Source of the DNA: Priapulus caudatus
Taxonomy: Eukaryota; Priapulida; Priapulimorpha; Priapulimorphida; Priapulidae
Direction: 5' to 3'
Length of the DNA stretch: 64,000 nucleotides
NCBI RefSeq assembly: GCF_000485595.1
Contig: NW_014577765.1
Location: 1 to 64,000 of the forward strand
Positions 22,112 to 32,303 of this stretch are shown here, piece after piece. The notes beneath the pieces are model-generated. The model was not told the DNA's origin, ran no database searches, and saw only the letters and a program-made list of their open reading frames with translations. Position 1 is the stretch's first letter. Each line of letters starts with the position of its first letter. A program made the translations under genes and the position numbers.

Positions 22112-25100
22112 ATGGCTGCCAGGAACAAGGGAACGCTCATAATATGTGGATTATTTCTGCACGTGGTAAACATAACATTACCATACGTCACTTATACTTG
22201 AAAGCTACCCTCGCGATATAAATACAATATTATCAAGAGTACATAATAGAGATCTATCATAGAGTAGATGTATCATAGATGTATAATAGAGATCTCTATT
22301 ATGTACTCTTGATATTATTAAGATATATAAAAAGTAGGTTTGGGGGAGAAAGTTTAATAATGCATAATAAATTGGGACTCTTCATTCATTCGGGGAGATA
22401 TACGAGAATGTGCGTTGTCTGTAATTTTATATCTTTCAGATTGTTTGCGTCACGATCCCTGTGAGCGAGAACAGATTTAGTGCAAAGGTAAAACACGAGT
22501 ATAAGCACTGAAAATAAAATCTGGATCTGCCAGACTGGATATATATCCGCGTTTTATCTGATTTCTTCCCACCGTGCGTCTTGCAGGCTGATGAAATGTC
22601 AGTCAGATCGCGTTAGCTTGTAGTGATGTTCAGCCATGACCAGACTCGTTCAGGTCCCGGAAAATAACATACAATATTCATCAGTCTAATCCGATGAGAT
22701 CCGCCAAGCCGTAAAACAGATATTAGATATGTTATGAGAAAATATGTATATATCACAAATTCACAATATAAGGATCAACATAATAATCATTGTTATGCTA
22801 CTCCTGTTTATCAGCTTTATTATGTTACCTTTGTTTATTATTTTATTATGTATATAATATCAGGAGAGAATCATAATAGACTATATAGACTAGACCTAGA
22901 GTCTAGTCCTAGAGTCAAGTCCTAGAGTCTAAACCTAGACTAGACCTAGACTAATAATCTATTCACACCTGATAATATTCATCCTGACGGTATGACATCA
23001 ACGCTTCCAGTTACTTACATGTGCACTTACTAATCTTCATAGCATTATTATTATCATTATATTTTATCTAATTTAGACTAACTCTTGTCGTTGCTGGCAG
23101 GGGTCCATTCATCACGTAGTCCAATCAGACGCGCCGCCACCGCCCACAGATATTGACTTTAACGATGACGACCGCCGCGTGTTCCATCTCAGCGTGCCGC
23201 CGCGGGAGCAGGGCGGCAAGGACGGCGGCGGTACGGCCAGCACGCCACCCGTCGACCCTTACGATGCCAACCCGCGACTGGGCATCGTTACTTTCGTCGA
23301 GAATGGACAGAACAAAATAGGCAAGCAGAATGGCACGAACGAACACCGGCAGAATGCCGGCGGGTCGCACACACGCGGCATGTACAGCGGGTCGTACGGA
23401 GGTATGCCAGCGGAGAGCAATCCCCACTCATCACGTACAGACAGCAACTCTCCACGTAGAAACGGCCCTCCTTTCGCGAATCGAGGCAGGAAACCGACGC
23501 ACAGGGGCCCGTCAGATGGCGCCAGCGATGTATTCTACGGGAGCTATTTTAACATCAACGACAAGGATAACCTCGGTCCGGTATCGATCATAACAAACCC
23601 GCGCCCAGGCGACACCAGTAGTGGCTCCCGGGAGAAATCGCCACCTGCTTCGAGACAGGGTTCCTCCAGGGAAGAATCCAGAGGCGCGGGGTTCCGCACA
23701 AAGATGTCAAAAACCGGAATCCGGTCCAACCAGGCAGACAGCAGAGGAGCACGCCCCGAGAACATAGAGAGGGAAGACTCGGACGAGGCGCAGCCAGGCG
23801 AGGCCAAGGTCTCGAGAAAAAATTCCAATGTTGCCGATAGTGATCCGCGTGGTTACTTTGAAGAGGGACTGTACCCAGGAAGAGACGTGCCCTACCCAGG
23901 AAGAGACCGGCCTTTTCGTGGCAGAGAGGGGCCCTACCCAGGTGGGGAAAGACCATATCAGGGCGAGGAGGAAGGGCCCTATCCAGGTGGGGAAAGGCCA
24001 TTCTTGGGAAGGGATGAGCCATATTCAGGGAGGGAGGGGCCATTTCCGGGACGAGAAGGCCCATTCCCAGGTAGAGACGGGCCATATCCTGGTATGGAAA
24101 GACCGTATCCAGGTGGGGAAAGACCGTATCCAGGTGGGGAAAGACCGTTTCCGGGAAGGGAAGAACCATACCCAGGGCGGGAGGGGCCATTCCCAGGGCG
24201 GGAGGGGCCATTCCCAGGACGGGACGGGCCATATCTGGGTGGGGAAGGGCCATACCCAGGTAAGGACGGGCCATATCCGGGTGGGGAAGGGCCATATCCA
24301 GGTAGGGACGGGCCATATCCGGGTGGGGAAGAACCATATCCAGGTGGGAAAAGGCCATATCAGGGTGGGGAAGGGCCATTCCCTGGGAGAGAGGAGCCTT
24401 ACCCAGGAAGGGAAGAACCATTCCTAGCCAGAGAAGGGCCACACTCAAATAGAGAGGGCCCATACCCAGTGGGTGAACGGCATTTCTCGGGTGGCCCACC
24501 TCCTGGAGATGAGAGGGGTCCCCACTTTCAAGGCGGGCTGCCAGAACAACGTCCATATTTCCGGGATAAGGAACAGCCTGTGGGTGGAGGCCCGCGAGAG
24601 GGACCCTATCCGATAGACGAAGAAACATATCGTGGTAAACCATACGGACAAGGCGGCCAACGTCCGGACGACAGGACTCGGTATTCGGGCAAGGGCATCA
24701 CCGTCAACGACCGGCGGGATCGGGAGCAACATCCCGGAGACGAGAGAGGGAGCCACCGTGAGCCTGCAGGGAGACCTGACGATAGAGCGCGCTATCCGCC
24801 GGAAGGGGAAAGACCACCATTTTACGGAGGCCCGCCGGGAGACCGCGATAATGGATTCGAAACGATATTAGGCGGTCATAATCCTGACGAGGATGGGAAA
24901 GATCCGTTAGATGGCTACGCGTATGACGGGCCCCGAAATAACGTGCATCAAGGCAGCGTCTATCCTGGTACGTATTTGTCATGTTTGCCATGCCTTCATT
25001 CTAAAATATGTTGATGTTTTTGCTATTATTTAGTTTCTTGAATGCCAGATATATGTAGTTTAGGTAGTTGCTAGCGTGCTGTAAATAGTACCACTGCATT

Positions 25101-27252
25101 CCTCATCTTTGAAAATGTAGGATTAGCCACCGGAATCAAGATTCTAGGTGGTCTAGAACCTGAGCTACCTCCATTCTAATCGCAATGTCGCGGTGGTCGT
25201 ACTATGAGTGGTGACAAGGGTGTGCGTGTGGTGGTGGCTGTTGGTGCAGGTGCTGATGTGGTGGTGATGGTGGTGATGGTGGAGGCGGCGTCGTCGAAGG
25301 CATCGTCATCATCATTTTCGTCGTCGTTGACGTTATTAATTGTTACATTGTCGACATCATCATCGTAATCGCCATCGTCATCATTATCGTCGACGTCGTC
25401 ATCCCTATATATCGTCCCAGTAGCAGTACACTAACTAGCAGTACACTAACTAGCAGTACACTAACTAGCAGTACACTGCTACTAGGACTGCACAGCAGTA
25501 CACTGCTACTAGGACTGCACAGCAGTACGCTAAAGCTTGATATAACTTCAACACACAGGTAGGGACTCCCCCCAGTATGGCGACAGTTACGACATAGGCG
25601 GCAGTTCCGGACGAGGACGCGATGGTTACCGTGAAGACCGGCGGGGAGGCAGCGGCTACACTGACCCGTACAAGGGCGGCTCGTCGCGGGGCTACGTAGA
25701 CTATACAGGCAACCACGTCGGAAAGGTCACAGGTAGTGTGTCCGCGGGTGTGTGTGTGTGCGTGTGTGCGCGCGCGTGCGTGCGTGCGTGTGCGTGCGTG
25801 CGTGCGTGCGTGTGCGTGCGTGCGTGTGTGTTTGTGTGCGTGCGTGCGTGCGTGCGTGCCTGTATGAGAAAATACGGCTTCTCTAACGACACAGGCCGAT
25901 GCCACTGGTTTTGACAAATGAAGCCATAATTCTGTTATAGAGTTTAGTTTTAATATTAGTTTGGTAGGTAGAGTCAACACTCTGTTGTATATCCCGACGT
26001 ACGTATAGCGTATTACCTGAACTATATACCCGCTACTTAGTTAGCGGAAATTCTCGTTGATGCTATAGTCTGCCTGTGAGCTCGTATGTTTAAAAAGCAC
26101 GTTTATAAGATCAGATAAAAAATTAAGATCAGTCATTGGGAGAAATCATTAAGGAAGTTTCCACTCACTCAGTTGTAGTCGCTTATTGCGAGGTTAATCA
26201 CTGATGTCGCGTGTTCAACACCCCTTCTTTGTATAAATCCATGGTGGTAGAAGCTACATTCGGCATGAGGCGTGATAACTTTCACCTCTTCAGGTGATCA
26301 TTCCTGACCAGCAGTTCTTAACCTTTTTGTGTCATGCACTCCTTTGAGAATCTGATGAAAGCTACGGACCCCTCCCCAGAAAAATGCACATGAACACAAA
26401 ATTTTGCATGCGCCTGGTTCACGGACCCCTTGAAGCCCATCACATTAACGGGGACCATGGACCACAGGTTAAGAACCCCTGCATGCTCTAGACAGTCCCC
26501 TGTAAATTCCGTATCTGCGGGTCATTCACTGTCTGCCCGCGTCCGTGCATGCATCTAGGTATTAACGTAGAGTGCAAACACGGAGACTATACCAAGTCGA
26601 TGCACATCACGATTACGTTCGACGGCGTCTTTGACGGAAAGGTCTACGCTAAGGGTTACTACGACATCCCGCACTGCTCGGCTTACGGCACAGGTGCTGA
26701 TTACGTCACGCTCGTGCTACCGCTAGACGGCTGTGGCATGGAAGAGATAACGGTAAGCACTCATGCACTATAAATGCCCCTATGGGCTTCTCCTAGCTCC
26801 TATATATAGCTCATTTATAGCGCCTATATATAGCTCATATATAACTCCTATATATAGCTCATATATATAGCTCATGTATAGCTCCTATATATAGCTCATA
26901 TATCATATATAGCTCCTATATATATATCAGGAGTAGATAATAGGGATATGGTTCTTCATCTCAATATATCTGCTCGAAAAAACAACGAACGAACAACAGA
27001 AAAAAAGAAAAATTACGACAACATATCGCCCCATGACGACGATAACACCAACAACAACATCATCATCACTAACAACAACAACATCAAATATACCACTACA
27101 ATACTAAAACAACATCAACAACAACAACAACACCGAGAACAACACCGACAACAACAACAACAACAAAAACAACAAATATACCACAACAATACTAAACCAA
27201 CATCAACAACAACAACGACAACAACAACAACAAACATACCACAACAATACTA

Positions 27253-27319
<67 letters not shown>

Positions 27320-28082
27320 AGAGCAGCGAAGGCTATAGTCGCACGAGAGCCACACATGAGAGCCGCACGATAGGCACACATGAGAGCCGCATGAGAGCCA
27401 CACATGTGTGCGTGGAGTAGCAGGTTGCATGCACGCGAGGTGACTAACTGTATACATCTTACGTCGTTGATCCAGCATGACTTCGGAGCGTCGTCACGAG
27501 GCGATGACTACCACGGCTACGGAGTCTCCTACTCGACGACCATCATCGTCATGTTCCAGACGTACACGGGCGTGCTCGAGGAATGGGACAAGGTCTTCTC
27601 CGTCAAGTGCGACAACGACAAGCTGCCGGAGAAAGTGCTCAAGTTCGGCCTCGAAGTTCCGTAAGTGTACGAGGGAGTTGGCACGGGGTAGCATTGGTAG
27701 CATTTGGGGTAGCTTGAACAGGTAGCATTTGGGTGATTAATAATTAATTATAATTTCTTCTAACAATTAATGTTTGAACAGGGACGTTCACGCGACGGTT
27801 GTGCCGACATACAAAGCGAAGATCCCGGATGTTTACCTGTCTGTTGTTGGTGGCAAGGATATGTACGGACCGCCGACTACTAGTCTTTATGTAGGAGAAC
27901 GCGCTGCTCTGCTCATCATAGCTCATGATACGTGTAAGTAAAGCATGCAGGAAAGAAAGACGGAAGCAATAACATAGGTAGCGATAGAATGGGGGAAGTG
28001 AAAGCGAACGAACGAGGGAGCGTGTGGGAGAGAGATGTGGATGGAGTGTGAGAGATAGAGAGAGAGAGAAACGGACAGAGGC

Positions 28083-28133
<51 letters not shown>

Positions 28134-28134
28134 C

Positions 28135-28231
<97 letters not shown>

Positions 28232-28556
28232 GGAACGGCAGAGATAGGGTTCACTTCGTGTTAACACAACGATTATTGCCAGCGCGAACGAAATAACAAA
28301 TTGAGATCTATTCATATACAATTTACTCGCTGCCCCTTTTATATTGGGTTTACGGTATTGCACATAGAATGAGTGACTTTATTCTCGTATTACAGCGTAC
28401 TACGACATAAAAGTGGTGAACTGTTATGCACACGACGGAAAGAATAGACATAAGATTCTACTTATTGATAACAACGGGTAAGTTTGCCATAACCGTGGTG
28501 ACACATAACCTTTAACGCACGCACGCACGCATGCACGCACCCACGCACGCACGCAT

Positions 28557-28615
<59 letters not shown>

Positions 28616-29670
28616 CATACACGCACATTATGCGCACACGTAGACCTACACACGCCTGCCCGCGCACGCAGGCATATCTCTGCATTATACTTGTGATATT
28701 GATGAAGGAAAACATAAGTATATGCATGCATGCTACTCTGTTTCGTACAGGTGTCCGGCTGCGCAAAAGATTATCGGAGCTGTACAGAAGGACACAGACC
28801 AGCCTGGCTACGGGAAGAGCGCCTACTATGCATACTTCAAGGTCAGGTGTAATAGAGATCACGAGGTAGTATAGGGGTAAGGGGGTCCTGAAGTAGGTTA
28901 GTGTCTAGGTTAGGTAGGGTTAGGAATGCGCATGTACCTATACATCGCCATAAGAGATCTATTTCTTATTATTTATTTTTGTTAGATATAGGAATTTCGC
29001 TGAACTTATTCCTTAATATGTCAAGTATTTTCATGTAACATGCAATTTTAACATCAGTCAATATCTTTTATGACATGTTCAATTTTGTCAGATGTGCACC
29101 GACTCGTATTTCTAAAATTCATGCCGCTTGCAATTGGCTGTGTCCGCTATGTCGATACACATAATAATTAGGTTATCATTTACTCCGCAATTACAGGCTT
29201 TCAAGTTTCCCGACAACAACAACGTGTACTTCCAATGTTCAGTGAGAATTTGTCATCAGCAATGTGATGTGGTAAGTCTAGTCTGAGCGTGGATCCAAAG
29301 CAGGGCCGTAAGCTATTCAAATTCCTAGGTGGGGGGGGGGCAATGATGAGCGACGGGCGCAGCTCTTGATAGACGTCCGTATAGTGTGGTAGGGGTGAGT
29401 CTGAGACAAGGCTTTCACGGATAAATGACCAAAAAAATAACGTTAGGGTCATTTACGATTATTAGCTAAGCTTATTTCTTAATTTTGCTCCAAAATCTAG
29501 GGAGGGCAGCTGCCTCCTTGCCCCCTCACAGGCTACAGCCCTGCATAAGGGAGGTTGTCCCGTGGGTTAGGAACCCTATTTTGTGACTGCAGGACTGCCT
29601 TTTATCCAATATGGGCAAGAATTCCTCCCAGTTGAAATAGAATAAAGTACTTCAAAACACAGTGTGTGTG

Positions 29671-29702
<32 letters not shown>

Positions 29703-31325
29703 TGTGTGTGTGTGTTTGTGTGCGTCTCTATGTGAGTCTGTGTGTGTGCGTGCGTGCGTGCGTGCGTGTGCGTGTGTGTTTGTGTGCGTCTCTCTGTGTG
29801 TTTGCGTGTGTGCGTGTGTGCGTGTGTGCGTGCGTGTATTTACAATGATAAAACACTCACGATCTCTGCAGCATTCATGTAGAGACAAATACGGCGGCAG
29901 TGGTTACGGCTCTGACCGCCGCAATGATGGCTACGGAAATGATGTATACGGAGGAGGAGGCGGTGGTGGGTACGGTGAGGACGACCGCTACGGATACGGC
30001 AGCGATTCAGGTGGATACGCCGACATACTCTACAGGTGAACGGAACAGGAACTGACTTTTAATTTAAAAGCAAACAATTAAATTTCATGCCATTATAACT
30101 AGTTGCCGATTGTCGAATACAAATTGCTAATCTGCATGTACGTTATCAAATGTCGGATTTCGACACGGAAGAACGTATTTGTATATATTCTCTTTACGCG
30201 AGTTTGTGCGTCTAAATTTTTATTTATAGTTCTTTTGAATATTTCTATGATCAAACGTATAAGCATGTTGATGCTGTAGGCCCCTACACTCTTCACGTAT
30301 GCAAGCTTGTTGGTGTCATTTATGCTCAGCCGGTTCGCATGTCATTACATACTACCCCTCGCTCTTCCAGGCGCAAGCGGAACGTTGAGGACCTTCACCA
30401 CGGTCTACCGGAGTTCTGGAACGGTACGGTATTGTTCGGTAACCATAGCGACGACTCGGCTGCGAACTTGACGGGAATAGTGGAGGACGAGAGGGAGGTG
30501 TCGCGTGGCATAACCATCGTCATGCCGGGAGAGGAAGAGGCCGAGATTACCGAACGTAAGCATACAAGCTAGCTGTTCGTTGCTACACGAGATAATTGAC
30601 ATACACACGGACGCTGACAGCTCTCGGCTTATATGTCTGTCAAGCTGTTCATTGCTGCATGAGATAATTAACATACACACGGACGATGACAGCTCTCGGC
30701 TTAATCAGATTCTGTCTGCCAACCTGTTTGTTCGTGCGTGCATCCATCCATCCATCCATCTACCCATCCATCCAACCTATATATAACCAACTACTCATTC
30801 AATATATATCCCTAACCCAGGCTATATAACTAAGGCAGGGGTTCTTAACCTGTGGCCCATGGACTCCTTTGGGGTCCGTGGATGGGCGTCAGGGGTCCGT
30901 GAACCAGGCGGATAAAAATTCTGTGTTCATGTGCTTATGTGCATTTTTCTGGGGAGGGGTCCGTAGCTTTCACCAGATTCTCAAAGGGGTAGGGGTGCGT
31001 GACTCAAAAAAAAGTTGAGAACTATTGCATTAAGGCATCAAGCGACCCGATACATAAACGTCTTGCGTTGAGTACACCGTCAAGAAAACCTCCTCCTATT
31101 TCTTCAGTGAAAGCGCACAACCGCTGGCCGGCGGAGGTGACGGGGGTCTGCGTGGATCGTGTTGCGCTGTACGGAGCCGCGGCCGGCGCCGGCAGCGTCA
31201 TCGTAATCCTCATCGTCGCAACCGTCATCTTCTACTCGCGGCTGAACACGCTCCGTAACATGCAGCACCGCAAGCAGGCCGAAGACAGGATACTCGAGAA
31301 GAAACATCGCAGAATGCAGCGATAG
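22112..31325 (+). CDS. Zona pellucida (ZP) domain membrane protein with PYPG heptad repeats, cuticlin-like (12 coding exons)
   Basis: Coding exons: 22,112-22,165, 23,101-24,967, 25,559-25,732, 26,559-26,752, 27,476-27,660, 27,782-27,933, 28,396-28,477, 28,751-28,841, 29,197-29,271, 29,872-30,035, 30,371-30,555, 31,108-31,325. All junctions are GT-AG, phases agree, and the total of 3,441 nt gives 1,146 aa. Order of parts: signal peptide ([18 protein letters not shown]), a disordered Ser/Gly/Arg-rich region, about 29 heptads P(Y/F)PG(R/G)(E/D)x (residues about 275-478), a Gly/Arg/Tyr-rich linker, the ZP module (about 703-965; [49 protein letters not shown]), a Gly/Tyr linker, furin-type site RRKR (1,013-1,016), transmembrane span (about 1,095-1,117) and a basic cytoplasmic tail. 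ZP proteins polymerise into extracellular matrices after cleavage at this site. A role in cuticle or apical matrix is inferred. The signal exon is inferred from phase and context. Confidence 0.88.
22232..22314. repeat. Palindromic mini-element, ATCAAGAGTACATAATAGAG ends
   Basis: The arms of about 24 bp (ATCAAGAGTACATAATAGAG plus ATC) are exact inverted copies separated by about 35 bp. They sit between AATATT and ATTATT flanks, in the intron after the signal-peptide exon. Confidence 0.75.
22858..22978. repeat. Palindromic mini-element with internal CTAGAC repeats
   Basis: The left end ATATCAGGAGAGAATCATAA is answered by TTATTAG...TCTATTCACACCTGATAAT on the right, with imperfect pairing. Between them are repeats of GACTAGACCTAGAGTCTAG type that are self-complementary. 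The outer ends belong to the TATCAGGAGTGAAT group. Confidence 0.6.
23869..24480 (+). repeat. 21 bp coding minisatellite (29 heptads) in ZP gene exon 2
   Basis: Twenty-nine consecutive units encode P(Y/F)PG(R/G)(E/D)(G/R/E), for example [14 protein letters not shown] and PYPGRDG. One unit carries an extra residue (PYQGEEEG), and the last units ([21 protein letters not shown]) are diverged. Strong conservation of Pro and Gly with alternating charge indicates selection on the protein. The frames on the other strand are shadows. Confidence 0.9.
26309..26481 (-). mobile_element. hAT-like miniature element, CAGGGGTTCTTAACC ends, minus orientation
   Basis: The ends CAGCAGTTCTTAACC and GGTTAAGAACCCCTG are inverted repeats starting CAG...CTG. 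The interior (TTTGAGAATCTGATGAAAGC, CCCCAGAAAAATGCACATG, GGTTCACGGACCCCTTGAAG) matches the copy at 30,836-31,027 in opposite orientation. It lies in the intron before the first ZP-module exon. No clear 8 bp target duplication is visible. Confidence 0.75.
26780..26935. repeat. CTCCTATATATAGCTCATAT minisatellite
   Basis: Imperfect tandem units of about 20-24 bp in the intron following the first ZP-module exon. Confidence 0.8.
27040..27319. repeat. (CAA)n / (ACAACA)n repeat
   Basis: A trinucleotide-rich intronic tract, purest at 27,255-27,318. Asn/Gln/Thr-rich and poly-Val translations of it are artefacts. Confidence 0.9.
28060..28228. repeat. (GA)n microsatellite
   Basis: A purine-only GAGA tract with a few GGCAGAGAGAAA interruptions, in an intron of the ZP gene. 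Confidence 0.95.
28515..28622. repeat. (ACGC)n microsatellite
   Basis: A tetranucleotide run in the intron between ZP exons ending at 28,477 and starting at 28,751. Confidence 0.9.
29298..29545. mobile_element. CAGGGC-ended miniature element in a ZP-gene intron
   Basis: GCAGGGCCGTAAGC on the left and GGCTACAGCCCTGC on the right are inverted. The interior is G-rich next to both ends. It resembles hAT-type non-autonomous elements. There is no exact target duplication. Confidence 0.5.
29662..29846. repeat. (GTGC)n/(GT)n microsatellite
   Basis: The run ends about 25 bases before the acceptor of the exon starting at 29,872. Cys-Val-rich translations are artefacts. Confidence 0.9.
30569..30770. 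repeat. Dispersed repeat, uninterrupted copy
   Basis: Two tandem units of ATAATTGACATACACACGGA followed by CGCTGACAGCTCTCGGCTTA, then ATCAGATTCTGTCTGCCAAC and a (CATC)n tail. The copy at 60,176-60,690 has the same order but is split by an inserted element, so this copy shows the pre-insertion state. It lies in the last intron of the ZP gene. Confidence 0.75.
30836..31027 (+). mobile_element. hAT-like miniature element, CAGGGGTTCTTAACC ends
   Basis: CAGGGGTTCTTAACC at the left end and AGTTGAGAACTATTG at the right frame GGTCCGTG repeats, TGTGCATTTTTCTGGGGAGG and CACCAGATTCTCAAAGGGG. Flanking AACTAAGG and CATTAAGG agree at 6 of 8 positions, a plausible decayed 8 bp hAT target duplication. It lies in the last intron of the ZP gene, 80 bp before the final exon. 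Confidence 0.75.
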
Positions 31326-31674
31326 TAGATGCACCTGTCCACTTCACATCGCATATACAAGACAGATGGATGGATAGATGGATGAATGGATGGTCATAAA
31401 TTGGATGGATGGATGGATTGATGAATGGATATATAGTCACGTTTAAGATATCAACGGTGGCCACATTTAGAATAATGATGGTGAACGAACGAATCATCCA
31501 CTACTGCCCCCGGTCAGCAAGATAATAAAAGGACCATGTACAATTGTATACGGTCTTTGATTATATATATATATATATAGTGAGAGAGCAAACCTACTAC
31601 TATTATTATTATAAGTGTACAGTATTGCGTAGTGAATTAAGTCCTTCATATGTCCATAAGTTATGATAATATAA

Positions 31675-31680
31675 AATAAA
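31675..31680 (+). promoter_or_regulatory. Candidate polyadenylation signal of the ZP gene
   Basis: AATAAA about 350 bases after the stop codon. It lies within the segment that is duplicated at 62.5-64 kb. Confidence 0.35.
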
Positions 31681-32303
31681 CCTGTTTCCATATATCATTT
31701 TATTATTGCTTTTACGAGTATACGTACATTTGTAATACACGGTTTAAGTATGGCGTCAATGGTTAGGTATGGGTTAATAGCTAAAACATTAAAGCATGCT
31801 ATAATTGCAAACACTACATTCATATCACAATATTTGGAAATGTAGTTCAGTGCACTCAGCCATCAACGTATATAGTAAAAAACCTACTTAGTTCTTGAGC
31901 TCTGCCTAAAATATTAACATTAATCCAATAACCTGTACCCAACACAATTTACAACGAGGACCACTGTACCGTGCTTCCATCTGTACTGCACGTTTTAAAA
32001 CATTGCTTTCATCAATTACCTAGATGCATCAAATTTTTACTGCAAATTTAGTTTTCATAACTATTTTCCAGACGTGCATTTTCTCAAGCGTTTGCGTTCG
32101 TGAGATATTCCTGCCAACAAGATAGTCTAAAATGCATGTTTTCGACAAATAACAGACGTGACGTGCTAATCACAGCATTCAATAAATAAGCAGTATTACT
32201 GCTAGAAATCAAACACACTAGGTATAAATTAATATACCATCATATAAAAACAGAAGTGCAGGAAAAGGGTTCGCAAAGGTTTAAACATCTTCATTCTATC
32301 AAC

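Noticed and set aside
23588-24643. 351-codon minus frame and 199-codon plus frame (23,828-24,427) over the heptad array
   Set aside because: The 21 bp coding repeat keeps other frames open. The ZP frame is supported by splice phases at both ends and by the downstream ZP module.
28024-28296. Arg-Glu and Ser-Leu repeat frames
   Set aside because: Translations of the (GA)n microsatellite in a ZP-gene intron.
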